The notes under the pieces were generated by a model. That model did no database searches, was not told the DNA's origin, and saw only the letters and a list, made by a program, of their open reading frames with translations. This document shows, in pieces, positions 38,967 to 49,718 of a DNA stretch of 64,000 bases. The stretch is taken from contig NZ_FNCA01000001.1 in assembly GCF_900100715.1 (NCBI RefSeq), positions 484,186 to 548,185 of the forward strand, read 5' to 3'. This DNA comes from Methanolobus vulcani. GTDB taxonomy: Archaea; Halobacteriota; Methanosarcinia; Methanosarcinales; Methanosarcinaceae. Each line of letters begins with the position of its first letter. Position 1 is the first letter of the stretch. Made by a program: the position numbers and the translations under genes.

Positions 38967-39080
38967 ATGAGTTTCTGGAAATACAAAATACAAAAAAATG
39001 GAATGCCTGAACCTGAATTGCAACTAGCTTGGAAAGCCATGGGAAAACGTGGTGTATCAAAAGTAAAAGGAAGATGTTAA
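38967..39080 (+). CDS. possible small protein (37 aa) upstream of FmdE
   Basis: ATG 38967 opens 37 codons ending one base before the FmdE start, with content that looks peptide-like ([28 protein letters not shown]) and a C-terminal cysteine. An in-frame GTG at 38961 is an alternative. It lacks a clear ribosome site and I know no family. It could be a leader peptide or chance ORF; its end overlaps the ribosome site of FmdE (AAAAGGAAG). Confidence 0.25.
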   Translation: MSFWKYKIQKNGMPEPELQLAWKAMGKRGVSKVKGRC

Positions 39081-39081
39081 A

Positions 39082-39681
39082 ATGATTAATGCAAACGACT
39101 ATCTTGAAACAGGATTTATTTTTCACGGCCACAGATGCCCTGCTATGCCGCTTGGAATGAGAATCGGAGCTGCTGCTATGAATGCACTGGGAGTTGACAG
39201 ATCTAAAGATAAAGAGCTCTATCTGATAGCAGAGACGGGAAATGATCATGCAGCCGGGTGCTTTGTTGATGGTCTTATGACAATTACAGGGTGTACTTAT
39301 GGAAAAAGCAATATTGAGAAGACATACTATGGCAAAATGGCTTTTACACTCATCGATACAATAAATCAAAAGGCAGTCAGAGCATACATAAAACCTGAAT
39401 TCTTTGGCAACATGCTAAAATCTCCGTTTGTTGAACAGAGGAAAGCAGGTGTACCACCACAGGACATTGATTCTGAGATCGCTGAGCCATTGGTTAACAA
39501 AATACTAAGTATACCCGAAGAAAACTTCCTCGTTATCAGCCCGGTTTTCGATTATCCTTTTGAAAAGAAAAAAGGAGTTTTCGATACAGGATTGTGCGAG
39601 GAATGCGGTGAACGTACATTTGCACATAAATTGCAGGATGTTAATGGCAAACTGCTTTGTAAACCCTGTGCTGACAAATAA
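39082..39681 (+). CDS. FmdE family protein with C-terminal zinc ribbon
   Basis: Related to FmdE, the protein associated with formylmethanofuran dehydrogenase and with tungsten/molybdenum enzymes. The N-terminal FmdE domain has the conserved [16 protein letters not shown] (about residues 13-28) and a second Cys in [10 protein letters not shown] (about 55-60), forming a metal site. A C-terminal zinc ribbon has CEEC and CKPC (about 172-196). 199 aa, the two-domain form. No Fmd/Fwd subunits are adjacent; a TauE-type permease follows after 90 bases. Possible role as a metal carrier or cofactor chaperone (inference). Confidence 0.85.
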   Translation: MINANDYLETGFIFHGHRCPAMPLGMRIGAAAMNALGVDRSKDKELYLIAETGNDHAAGCFVDGLMTITGCTYGKSNIEKTYYGKMAFTLIDTINQKAVRAYIKPEFFGNMLKSPFVEQRKAGVPPQDIDSEIAEPLVNKILSIPEENFLVISPVFDYPFEKKKGVFDTGLCEECGERTFAHKLQDVNGKLLCKPCADK

Positions 39682-39771
39682 GTAGGCGATAAACTAGAGC
39701 ATTTGGCGATAGGTGCAATTGCACCAACTATTTTTACATAATATACTGCTGCAAAATCTGGAGTTGGACAT

Positions 39772-40527
39772 ATGGATGTTATTATAATTGCTGTTATCAT
39801 CTTTTTTTTAGCTGTTATATTTTCAATGCTTGGTCTAGGCGGATCCCTTGTCTACGTACCATTATTCTACTGGCTTGGCATCGATATACTCATAGCAATA
39901 CCTACAGCATTGCTTCTCAATGGTATAACTGCCAGCTCAGCGGCAATCACATATTACAGAAAAAAAATGGTAGACCTGCAAGTAGCAGCTCCTTTTGTAG
40001 TGACTTCCATCATAGGGGCTCCACTCGGTGCTTACTTTACTAAATTTATTTCAACTGATATATTGCTATGGATACTCAGCATTGTGTTGATCTTTGCCGG
40101 AGCACGCATGCTGTTTTTTGGAAACAAAAAAGCAAAGAATGTATCAACTAATGCCACGGATAAGAAAACCAAATCCATTATTGGCATTGTTCTTGGATTT
40201 ATGATAGGTTTCTTTGCAGGACTTCTCGGACTTGGTGGCGGTGTGTTTATTGTACCGATTTTGATTGCACTTGGGTTTGAGACAAAACGTGCTTCAGCTA
40301 CATCAGCTTTCATTGTGTTGTTCTCCTCTTTCTCAGGTTTCTTTGGTCACCTGACCACAGGACATCTGGATATGACGCTCATGGCCTATACAGCTATAGC
40401 TGCATTCGCAGGAGGACAGGTCGGTTCACATCTAATGCACAGCAAAATGAAATCAGAAACGATCAAACAGATGTTTGGCGTGGTTCTGTGGATAATGGCC
40501 ATCAAGATCGTATATGGATTGATTTGA
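39772..40527 (+). CDS. TauE/SafE family membrane transporter
   Basis: Sulfite/organosulfonate exporter family permease, 251 aa, eight predicted membrane helices in two repeats. The duplicated family motif appears as MLGLGGSLVYVP (about residues 20-31) and LLGLGGGVFIVP (about 152-163). Substrate uncertain: sulfite, sulfonates or other anions. A short palindromic TTGGCGATAGGTGCAATTGCACC stretch (split: GGTGCAATTGCACC at about 39712-39725) lies upstream, a possible operator. Same strand as FmdE. Confidence 0.85.
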   Translation: MDVIIIAVIIFFLAVIFSMLGLGGSLVYVPLFYWLGIDILIAIPTALLLNGITASSAAITYYRKKMVDLQVAAPFVVTSIIGAPLGAYFTKFISTDILLWILSIVLIFAGARMLFFGNKKAKNVSTNATDKKTKSIIGIVLGFMIGFFAGLLGLGGGVFIVPILIALGFETKRASATSAFIVLFSSFSGFFGHLTTGHLDMTLMAYTAIAAFAGGQVGSHLMHSKMKSETIKQMFGVVLWIMAIKIVYGLI

Positions 40528-40593
40528 TTTTGTGTAGATAGCACAAGTATAGAAACAAAATATTTTCTGGTGATATATAAAAGAAGAAAGTTG

Positions 40594-40680
40594 TTGAGAT
40601 GAACTCATTTCATCTCAGCTTCAACATACTTTGCAATAGCTTCGGTCATTTCGCCCATCTTTGCTTTGCCGCAGAGATCA
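40594..40680 (-). pseudogene. C-terminal remnant, copy 1, of a dehydrogenase gene (direct repeat)
   Basis: On the minus strand this 87-base stretch reads CDLCGKAKMGEMTEAIAKY followed by VEAEM and stop. It matches the 42301-42387 stretch over its whole length without gaps (about 13 differences by eye). Copy 2 resembles the C-terminus of isocitrate/isopropylmalate dehydrogenases, which often end around DLGGNAKTSEMTDAI. No upstream dehydrogenase sequence is attached. The ATPase gene lies between the two copies. Confidence 0.6.
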
Positions 40681-40688
40681 CACTTAAA

Positions 40689-42098
40689 TCACAACACCTT
40701 CCACATATCTTCAAGATCAAGCGCAAATACCCCTTCATTAGTAAGGCTGTCTTTGTCAGCAATTTTTCTTGCGCATATACCATAGTGAACCTCAGTATTT
40801 TCAGGTAGACCAAGATATGCAGTTTTTTCCTGTAACTTTCGGAGCACATTATTGCTTCCATTTAAATCCAGATCACGCCATTTACATTCCAGAAGCATTA
40901 CTTTTTTCATATCAGGACTTACAAGCAACAGATCGATTTCATAGCTATTGCCACCCTTTGGAGCGCCTTTTATAGTTCCCCATTGCCTACCTATTTTCTC
41001 AAAATAGATCGGAATTATCTGCCTGTTTTCAATCAAGAATTCTTTTATAATTCTCTCGAAACTGAACCCAAGGAAAGTATCAAAGTTTTCCAAAAACTTA
41101 CTGAACAGTTCATCCGTCCTGCCCTGCTCAAAATAGGCATCATATCTTTTGATAAAACCGAACCAGAAATGCAGGAAAGGGTCCCGTATTGCATAAATTC
41201 CCTTTCTTGACTTCCGCGGGTCTTCAAGTATGGGTGTTTCTCTTCTGACAACGTTATACTCTTTGCGCAGGATATCCAGATATCTTGCAGCTTTCCCACT
41301 TCCCGAGCCCTCTAGAACACTGTTGATCTCACCGGTCTTGTTCTTTCCAAGAGCAATAGCTTCTAATATCGAATAATATATCTTGTACTCTCCTGCGAAT
41401 TCAGTCACAAGTACATTGCGGCCTTCATCTTTCAGCAAAGGCATGTGGCTGTCGAAAAAGAATGACTTTGCAGTCTTTTCAAACGATTCTGCTCCAACGC
41501 CTTCAAGAAGATCATAATACTTTGGAATACCACCAAAAACGGAATAGTATTTGATCAATTCCACTGGATCATCAATACTTATATCTGAAAGTATCTCTGC
41601 AATTGTAGCAAGATCCAGCGGGCCAAGTTCCATCATAAGATCAGCCCTACCGTAAAGAGGGTGAGCCGAATCAACAAATATCCTGTTCATCAATGAATAA
41701 CTCGAACCACTTATAAAAATACAGCATTTCTTTTCCCGCTGTTTAAACTCATCGACAAGCTGTTGCATATCTGAATAGATGCTTTTGTCCATGTCATAGA
41801 AATTCTGGAATTCGTCAATGAAAATGTACTCATTCATTTCAAAGAGATAGCGAAACAAGTCAATTACGTTCCTGAACTCTGGAATATTGCCGTCCCTTGA
41901 TACTTCCTGCAAAAACGTTTCTTTAGTTTTGTGCATTGGAACAAAGATGTACCCATATTTCCTGCCCCTGAGAAATTCAGTAACCAGACGTGTTTTGCCA
42001 ATTCTCCTCCTTCCGGTGATCACAATCATCCTGAAACTTTTGGAACTACAAATTTCACGTAACTGCTCCATCTCTTTTTTTCTATCATAAAACTTCAT
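40689..42098 (-). CDS. archaeal ATPase with DUF234 nuclease-like domain
   Basis: Member of the archaeal AAA-type ATPase family (PF01637 plus DUF234) that is abundant in archaeal accessory DNA. Walker A GRRRIGKTRL (about residues 28-37), Walker B YIFIDEFQNF (about 92-101), sensor FISGSSYSLM. The C-terminal DUF234 part has a restriction-like catalytic pattern: YEIDLLLV and LLECKWRDLD (about 383-410). 469 aa. Function unknown; genome-defence or mobility roles are suspected. It is flanked by 87-bp direct repeats derived from a dehydrogenase 3' end. Confidence 0.85.
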   Translation of the reverse strand: MKFYDRKKEMEQLREICSSKSFRMIVITGRRRIGKTRLVTEFLRGRKYGYIFVPMHKTKETFLQEVSRDGNIPEFRNVIDLFRYLFEMNEYIFIDEFQNFYDMDKSIYSDMQQLVDEFKQREKKCCIFISGSSYSLMNRIFVDSAHPLYGRADLMMELGPLDLATIAEILSDISIDDPVELIKYYSVFGGIPKYYDLLEGVGAESFEKTAKSFFFDSHMPLLKDEGRNVLVTEFAGEYKIYYSILEAIALGKNKTGEINSVLEGSGSGKAARYLDILRKEYNVVRRETPILEDPRKSRKGIYAIRDPFLHFWFGFIKRYDAYFEQGRTDELFSKFLENFDTFLGFSFERIIKEFLIENRQIIPIYFEKIGRQWGTIKGAPKGGNSYEIDLLLVSPDMKKVMLLECKWRDLDLNGSNNVLRKLQEKTAYLGLPENTEVHYGICARKIADKDSLTNEGVFALDLEDMWKVL

Positions 42099-42456
42099 GT
42101 GATCATCTCCATCAGAGTTATTTAATCAGATATTCGAAAACAAAATAAAAACGTCCGAAATAACATAACATACATCACATGTAGTATACATTGCATGTAT
42201 TTAATTTTGTTGCTGCTTTGATCATGCAGAAGAAAAAATGTGGAACAATAATACAGCGATAAAAGTAAGATTATACAAAAAGAGAAAGAAGAAAGAGTTT
42301 TTGAGATGAAATTACTTCATCTCAGCTTCGACGTACTTTGCAATAGCGTCGGTCATTTCACTCATCTTTGAATTGCCACCGAGATCGTATTTTAGATACT
42401 GAACTCATATCAAAACAATAAATGTTATTTCTTCTGATTTTATTATGGGGATATGA
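42099..42456. other. intergenic: ATPase promoter, repeat copy 2 and IS5 left end
   Basis: AT-rich upstream DNA of the ATPase at 42100-42285. The repeat copy is at 42301-42387, with the homology between the copies starting at AAGAAGAAAG (42286-42295). The left terminus of an IS5-type element is at 42401. The interval 42417-42456 is the IS leader. Confidence 0.5.
42301..42387 (-). pseudogene. C-terminal remnant, copy 2, of an isocitrate/isopropylmalate-type dehydrogenase
   Basis: The minus strand reads YDLGGNSKMSEMTDAIAKY then VEAEM and stop. DLGGNxKxSEMTDAI is a typical end of NAD(P) isocitrate/isopropylmalate dehydrogenases. Upstream the frame continues only as QYLK before it meets the inverted repeat of the IS element at 42401, so the rest of the gene is missing exactly where the IS begins. 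It is a direct-repeat partner of 40594-40680. Confidence 0.65.
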
Positions 42457-43056
42457 ATGGAATTCAGAGAACTCTCTGATGAGCAATGGAAGTTTATTCG
42501 ACTGCATTTACCACCTCAACCAATAACAGGAAGGAAGAAAGCTGATGACCGTAAGGTCATCAATGGTATTCTCTTTGTTCTGACAACTGGTTGCAGGTGG
42601 GGAGATATGCCAGATAGCTATGGTTCTCCAGCCACTGCCTGGAGAAGGCTTAAAAGATGGTTAGAAGAAGGGGTATGGAACGAGATAATGGAGTCCCTTC
42701 GGGATTCCTCTTACCAGAAAGGTAAGTTCTCTATGGATGTTGTATGTGTTGATAGTAGTTTCATTGAAACAAAAAATGGGGAGAAAATTCCGAATACAAC
42801 GGCCACAAAAAAAGGAATGGAATAAAGACACATGTTTGCGTAAGTTGTGAAGGCTTTCCTTTGACGATCCAGATAGCTTCGGGAAAGGAGCATGACAGGA
42901 AACACTTTGTTAAAGTCATGGAAAACATCAAGGTCAAAACAGAAAGAAGACCAAGAACTTGACCATTGGAAGTGCTTACTGATTCTGCTTATGATGAGAT
43001 ACCTATAAGGAAATATCTGAGACGAAGAGCGATAAAAAGTAACATTCCTATCAATA
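42401..43056 (+). mobile_element. IS5-type element, left part
   Basis: Left inverted repeat GAACTCATATCAAAAC (42401-42416) matches the complement of 46028-46043 (GATCCTATTTCAAAAC) at 12 of 16 positions. The part ends in a 54-base stretch (43003-43056) repeated at 45766-45819 with two differences. It carries a frameshifted transposase N-terminus. The matching right part lies 2.7 kb away. Confidence 0.7.
42457..43056 (+). pseudogene. IS5 family transposase, N-terminal part, frameshifted
   Basis: The first ORF (42457-42825, 122 aa) has the DUF4096 N-terminal domain of IS5 transposases (LSDEQWKFIRLHLPP, GCRWGDMP, then VDSSFIETK with the first catalytic Asp). It is out of frame after an A-rich stretch near 42810. 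The continuation (GIKTHVCVSCEGFPLTIQ, EHDRKHF, VLTDSAYDEIP with the second Asp) then contains a TGA near 42959 and stops abruptly at about 43056. Not functional. Confidence 0.85.
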
Positions 43057-43299
43057 AACTGATATATGTCTTATTGTTTTTATATATATGTATTAATCAG
43101 TTTGATTAATATTCACAGTTCTAAGAAATAATCACCATAGTAATAAATTTATTTGAAAATGCCATTATAAATTCTAGAAGTTATTGTCTTGATCTTTGCA
43201 TAAAGGCAATATTTCGACTATGAGGCAAAATTATGATTTTTAATCAGGTTCAAAGAAACTTGATTTTGTCTTGTAGAAGTTATGATGGAGATAAACAAA

Positions 43300-44052
43300 A
43301 TGGTGTTTAAAGTTAAAACAGGTACGTTGCTTCTGGCAATACTATTGGTATGTACACTTTTTGTGCAAGCAGCAAGTTCAAAGGAGATATTAACCACGAC
43401 TGACGAGCCCTCTGAATTGGAGCAGGGTTTAATAGATGCATTGAACTCTAATACAAAGGAGAATTCAACAGACGACATTATTGCAGATTATTTTAAAGAC
43501 AATGAAGTGACAACAAGTAATCTCAAAAAGAATAGTAAACTTACCGAAAAAACTGAATACAGAACATATCCATTAAAAGATGAGTCCTACATAACGTTCA
43601 CGGATGAAGATATCTTTTTCATTACTGGAAGCACAGAAGATACTGGAAGCACAGAAGAAGCAAATAACGATATTGTAGTGAAAAGTGGTACTTCGAGTAC
43701 TCCTACTCTTACTGGATCTAAAGCAGTTTATGCAACAATATCGGGTGCAAAACTTTATACGATGTATGTAGAAGGTTCTTTTACTTATGATGGCACGACT
43801 GTAGATGCCCACTATGATAATTCATGGTATGTAAGGGAGCCTCTTGCTACGGTAACTTGGAATGTTGAGAATTGGGAAGAAGGATCGTACGAGCATAGCT
43901 CAGGCACTCAATCAGACATTTATGGCAGAGGAAATTTCGAGTGGGGAATATATATTGACGGCTATGGTGTAACTCTGCAGGAATATTATAACAACCTCTA
44001 CCTCGCATGTGACGAAGACGGGGCCTATTGGCTTGTTTGGCAGCAGACATGA
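43300..44052 (+). CDS. secreted protein of unknown function
   Basis: 250 aa from ATG 43300, chosen because GGAG lies 9 bases upstream; the frame could also begin at 43282. The signal peptide is LLLAILLVCTLFVQAASS (cut near residue 25). The mature part has an acidic, Asn/Thr-rich N-terminal half with a short repeat STEDTGSTEE (about 110-120) and a C-terminal half rich in Trp and Tyr (YATISGAKLYTMYVEGSFTY, WNVENWEEGSYEHS) that looks like a beta domain. No cysteines in the mature part except one near the end. Family not recognised. It lies in the AT-rich segment between two IS5 parts, so it may be acquired. Confidence 0.75.
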   Translation: MVFKVKTGTLLLAILLVCTLFVQAASSKEILTTTDEPSELEQGLIDALNSNTKENSTDDIIADYFKDNEVTTSNLKKNSKLTEKTEYRTYPLKDESYITFTDEDIFFITGSTEDTGSTEEANNDIVVKSGTSSTPTLTGSKAVYATISGAKLYTMYVEGSFTYDGTTVDAHYDNSWYVREPLATVTWNVENWEEGSYEHSSGTQSDIYGRGNFEWGIYIDGYGVTLQEYYNNLYLACDEDGAYWLVWQQT

Positions 44053-44089
44053 CTAAATATATGTTGGTATTATATAATTTAAAAATTAC

Positions 44090-44125
44090 ATGGCAGTCTT
44101 CTAAGGAAGGCTGTCAATTATTTTT
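44090..44125 (+). terminator. terminator of the secreted protein gene
   Basis: TGGCAGTCTTC and GGAAGGCTGTCA can pair (with two G-U pairs) around a short loop at 44090-44116, followed by T-rich ttatttttaaa (44117-44127). It is placed 40 bases after the stop codon. Confidence 0.6.
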
Positions 44126-44200
44126 AAATACCAATAACTTATAATATCTATATATAGGTCGAAGTAAGATACTATTGGAAAGAATCTAAAAGGGACGTAC

Positions 44201-44275
44201 ATGAGAAATTTAACAAAAATCATCGTGACTTTTATAGTTTTGTATTTAATTATACTTCTAGTTACTTGTCCATAA
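44201..44275 (+). CDS. possible tiny hydrophobic peptide (24 aa)
   Basis: ATG 44201 is preceded by AAAAGGGA (about 44188-44194) and opens 24 codons: a short basic start (MRNLTK), then one hydrophobic helix (IIVTFIVLYLIILLV), ending TCP. A TATA-like ctatatata lies at about 44149-44157. Size and shape resemble single-helix toxins or small membrane regulators, but this is only a structural impression. Confidence 0.35.
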   Translation: MRNLTKIIVTFIVLYLIILLVTCP

Positions 44276-44373
44276 CAACTTTTTACAAAAATATGAATGA
44301 TAGTTAAATAAATTAATAGCCATGGATGATTTACTGATTTTACTCTTAACGAAGATTATAAATTTATTTAATT

Positions 44374-44610
44374 TTAACCATAATTTGGTAATTTGTAAAA
44401 TATTAAGATATCTCCTGTGTATAAGCTAGCTTGGTATTCCATTTCGTTGTTTTCAGTTAGGGAATATACTGGAATTTCATCAATTGCAGATATTTCTCTT
44501 GATGCTAAATGTTTTTTTGTTAAATGAATTCATATTGAACAAAAAGCGTGCTTGCAATCTAAAATTTCATCACCGCAGCTAACATTGTTTAACAAAAAGT
44601 AAATATATTT
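44374..44610 (-). pseudogene. decayed gene of unknown family with Cys/His motif
   Basis: On the minus strand one frame reads VSCGDEILDCKHAFCSI, a TGA, then IHLTKKHLASREISAIDEI and continues to KLPNYG and a stop at 44376. The coding-like composition on both sides of the TGA, and the CxxxxxxCKHxxC pattern (SWIM-like), suggest a broken small gene. A T7 run near 44512 could also shift frame. No full-length partner is present and the identification is weak. Confidence 0.3.
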
Positions 44611-44626
44611 TTAGTACAAACTGTGC

Positions 44627-45438
44627 TCAAATCAGCTTATTGTATGCCTGATTTTTGTAGTATTCAAATAGCCTCTGCCCCCAGTCAATTGCCATTTGAT
44701 CAAAACTTAACAATCCATTTGTGATGTCATAAATACCTCTTTCTTTTTTGTGCAGACACAAGGATAAACATTTATTAGTCACGATTAGTCCGATATCGAT
44801 ATTTTTATTAATTACGTTCAATTGAAAATTATCATAATTTTTCAGTGAATTAATTTTCTCTGCGTAAGGATATTGCTTTATTCTTTCAGCAACATCCGGA
44901 GTAACAATAAAATCAATATTCATCCCCTTACATGCTTTTTGTGATACATATTCTACGTAGTCTTCAGTCACAATCGACGATATACCAAACACGTAATCAG
45001 CTTCTTGTATTATTTGAAGATTAGTTTTGTATAGGCTAAAAATATCTGTTTTTGTATCATGGATGACCTTGGAATCGTAAAGACATCCGATATCATTTAA
45101 CAGCGAAGTTGGAAACGTTTCAAGACAATGGTCTGTCCAAAAAATTTGTGTTTGTTGATGACTCCCATCATCAGAAAAGAAGCTTCAATGTTGGATGCTA
45201 CAATCTTTCCTATCTGAGTAAGGCAGTAACCATTTTTCTTTGATTCTACAAACTTATAAGATTCTAATTTCCTGATTTTTGGAATTAATGCCTGGGATGT
45301 ACTACCAGTAATTTCACGCAATTGAGAAAGGTTTTTCATGCCTTCATTTAATGATAAAAGTATTTCTGTCATGAGTCTGGAGCGGTATATCGCTTGGATA
45401 TCAGTTCTAGCTTCTTTATAGATTTCAAGCATACTCAT
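44627..45438 (-). pseudogene. FilR1/DUF1724-type HTH regulator, frameshifted
   Basis: The upstream ORF (45438-45097) has an ArsR-like winged helix (LLSLNEGMKNLSQLREITG, SQALIPKIRKLESYKF). The downstream ORF (44992-44627) has the second domain of the methanogen FilR1-type regulators (FIVTPDVAERIKQYPYAEK, GLLSFDQMAIDWGQRLFEYY). The frames join at an A6 run at 45139-45144: one extra base would restore KFFWTDHCLETFPTSLL and a continuous protein of about 270 aa. It is therefore one gene broken by a one-base deletion, a sequencing error, or a slippage switch. Confidence 0.75.
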
Positions 45439-45737
45439 CTTATTTTCTTCCTAAAGTGCAATTATAAACTTATCAAAATTGACACAATAGCAATGATCTT
45501 ATACGTGACAAAAATCAATACAGTGTGCCTTTGAGCATGAGGTTTTCATTTTCATCGTCAAATTAGTCTGTACTCCCCACACATATGGAGTAAATATACA
45601 CGATATGTAATAAGATTTTCAGTGCAGTATTATTTATTTTTTAGTTTTATAATCTTTTTTGCATAATCTACGGATAGATAAGTACCTCTAAATCCTCATT
45701 AAGAGGCACTGGTTTCACGAAGTCGGATGAAAGTCTG

Positions 45738-46034
45738 GTGCCTGAACTGGCCAAATTGAGGAAATCTATAAGGAAATATTTGAGACGAAGAGCGATAAAA
45801 AGTAACATTTCTATCAATATAAGGAATCGAAAATATCTTAAAAGAGAAAGACCTACAAGACTTGAATATGAATCATATAGGAAAAGAGGGACAATAGAGC
45901 GATTCTTTGCATGGTTGAAAATGGGATTCAGGAAAATAGCAAGCAGATATGAAAGACTAAATGTGGTTTTCAAAGGACTACTGGATATCGCATGTTTTCT
46001 GATGTGTTGGAATAAATTTCAACAGGAGTTTTGA
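45738..46034 (+). pseudogene. IS5 family transposase, C-terminal part
   Basis: 98-aa frame carrying the transposase end: RKYLRRRAIKSNISINIRN, YESYRKRGTIERFFAWLK (with the third catalytic residue, Glu of the DDE triad), then FKGLLDIACFLMCWNKF. The N-terminal catalytic residues are absent. The first 54 bases (45766-45819) repeat the end of the left part at 43003-43056. Confidence 0.85.
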
Positions 46035-46043
46035 AATAGGATC
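45766..46043 (+). mobile_element. IS5-type element, right part
   Basis: Continues from the 54-base shared stretch to the right inverted repeat GTTTTGAAATAGGATC (46028-46043). Left and right parts would make one complete element of about 0.9 kb if the 2.7-kb segment 43057-45765 were removed. Confidence 0.65.
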
Positions 46044-46046
46044 ACT

Positions 46047-46075
46047 AAAAAAGCCCCGGCCAAAACCGGGGCTTT
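46047..46075 (-). terminator. bacterial-style intrinsic terminator of icd
   Basis: AAGCCCCGG (46051-46059) pairs with CCGGGGCTT (46066-46074), loop of 6. On the minus strand the stem is followed by a run of six T (46052-46047). The GC-rich stem plus T run is the classic rho-independent form, unusual beside the AT-rich archaeal terminators elsewhere in the window. Confidence 0.8.
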
Positions 46076-46096
46076 CCTTTTGTTTCTACAATAAAA

Positions 46097-48343
<2,247 letters not shown>

Positions 48344-48523
48344 TTAATATTGCTCAAAATCAATAAGTATTTAACAAATTGTAATTTTAAAATCGTAAAT
48401 TATAATATGAATATGAAAGTTCAAATTGCTCTATTGACGACGACATCATATATATTTCATACCCAGAAAGGAAACATATACTAAAAAAGAAGAAAGAGAA
48501 AACAGCCAAAAAATATCAAAATA

Positions 48524-48766
48524 TCAGGTTTTGGTGGACTTTTTCTGGGAATCCGTTACCTTTGCTAGATTCTTCAGCCTGAGAAGTGTCATTGCGAAAA
48601 TATAAGCAAAACCTAATATTATAATGAAGATCAGCAAAGCCCTTAAACCTGTAACCGTCCCAGAAATAATTACCAGAGCTGCAAGTACCATAATTATCAA
48701 CTGACCCAGCAGGGACAACAAACTTGACTGGACTTCCCTGTGCTTTAAAAACAATTTCAGGTTCAT
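48524..48766 (-). CDS. small membrane protein
   Basis: 80 aa with two adjacent hydrophobic helices (LLSLLGQLIIMVLAALVIIS and ALLIFIIILGFAYIFAMTLL) and a basic C-terminal tail. No family recognised. No ribosome site precedes the ATG, but a TATA-like TATATATG on the minus strand (about 48796-48789) lies about 26 bases upstream of the start, so the mRNA may be leaderless. Preferred over the longer overlapping frame at 48516-48785, which has no membrane logic or start signal. Confidence 0.55.
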   Translation of the reverse strand: MNLKLFLKHREVQSSLLSLLGQLIIMVLAALVIISGTVTGLRALLIFIIILGFAYIFAMTLLRLKNLAKVTDSQKKSTKT

Positions 48767-48841
48767 ACGGATATATAATCCACAATTTACATATATACCT
48801 GACCGCCTACATTTTTAGATAAAAAACTCATATAGAATACT

Positions 48842-49693
48842 ATGACACCCATGACACAGGGTTTCCCCATTACAGACGAGCACATGCACATTGATCCCAG
48901 GGCAAAAGGACTTAAAGCGGTCAAAGAATTTCAGAACGTTGGTGGCACCCATATTTTTCTTGTCATGAAACCAAGCTGGACTCTTGGTATCAAAGTCACA
49001 AGACCCGAGGATCATATTGCAGTCTTTGAGGAAACAGTTGACATCTCAAAACAGATCAATGAAACAGGTGTCACATCATTCCCGGTTCTTGGAGTTCACC
49101 CTGCAGAAATAACAAAGCTCACCGAATACATGGAGCTTCCAAAAGCCGTTGATACCATGAAAGGCGGACTTGACATTGCGGCAGGTTATGTGCAAAAGGG
49201 ACTTGCAGTTGGACTTAAAAGTGGCAGGCCTCACTATCCTGTAAGTCCCGAAATATGGGACGCATCTAACGAGGTCATGGAATATGCCTTCACACTTGCC
49301 GCAGACCTTGACTGCGCAGTCCAGTTACACACAGAAGATGTAGGAGAGCCGGAGCTTGTAGATATTGCAGACCGTGCCAGAAAAACAGGAATAAAAATGC
49401 ACAAGGTTGTAAAACACTATGCACCACCGCTAGTTGATGTATGTGAAAGACTTGGGATTTTCCCCGGCGTACTTGCAGGCAAAGGTGCCATTGAGGAAGC
49501 ACTTAAGCAGGGAACCCGGTTTATGATGGAAACCGATTACATCGATGACCCTGACAGACCCGGGGCTGTGCTTGGTCCGAAAACAATTCCCAGAAGAACA
49601 CTCAAACTTGCAGAAGAGTTCGGTGAAGAACCTTTCTGGAAAATACACAAAGAAAATCCTGAAAAGGTCTATGAGGTCGATATCGAACTCTGA
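48842..49693 (+). CDS. TatD-like metal-dependent hydrolase
   Basis: Amidohydrolase-superfamily protein of the TatD-like archaeal subgroup (COG1099-like), 283 aa. Metal ligands: ITDEHMHIDPR (HxH, about residues 10-18), GVHPAEIT (about 83), VQLHTEDVG (about 159), KVVKHYAPP and the Asp of FMMETDYIDDP (about 236). TatD enzymes are 3'-5' exonucleases or phosphodiesterases, but the activity of this subgroup is not known. ATG 48842 has no ribosome site and may be leaderless; a second ATG is 4 codons in. Convergent with the glycerate kinase gene. Confidence 0.82.
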   Translation: MTPMTQGFPITDEHMHIDPRAKGLKAVKEFQNVGGTHIFLVMKPSWTLGIKVTRPEDHIAVFEETVDISKQINETGVTSFPVLGVHPAEITKLTEYMELPKAVDTMKGGLDIAAGYVQKGLAVGLKSGRPHYPVSPEIWDASNEVMEYAFTLAADLDCAVQLHTEDVGEPELVDIADRARKTGIKMHKVVKHYAPPLVDVCERLGIFPGVLAGKGAIEEALKQGTRFMMETDYIDDPDRPGAVLGPKTIPRRTLKLAEEFGEEPFWKIHKENPEKVYEVDIEL

Positions 49694-49718
49694 ATTCTTC
49701 TTACTTTATTTTTTGTAC

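Noticed and set aside
48516..48785. 89-aa minus-strand ORF overlapping the small membrane protein
   Set aside because: Overlaps a frame with two clear membrane helices and a leaderless-type promoter; its own translation has no structure.
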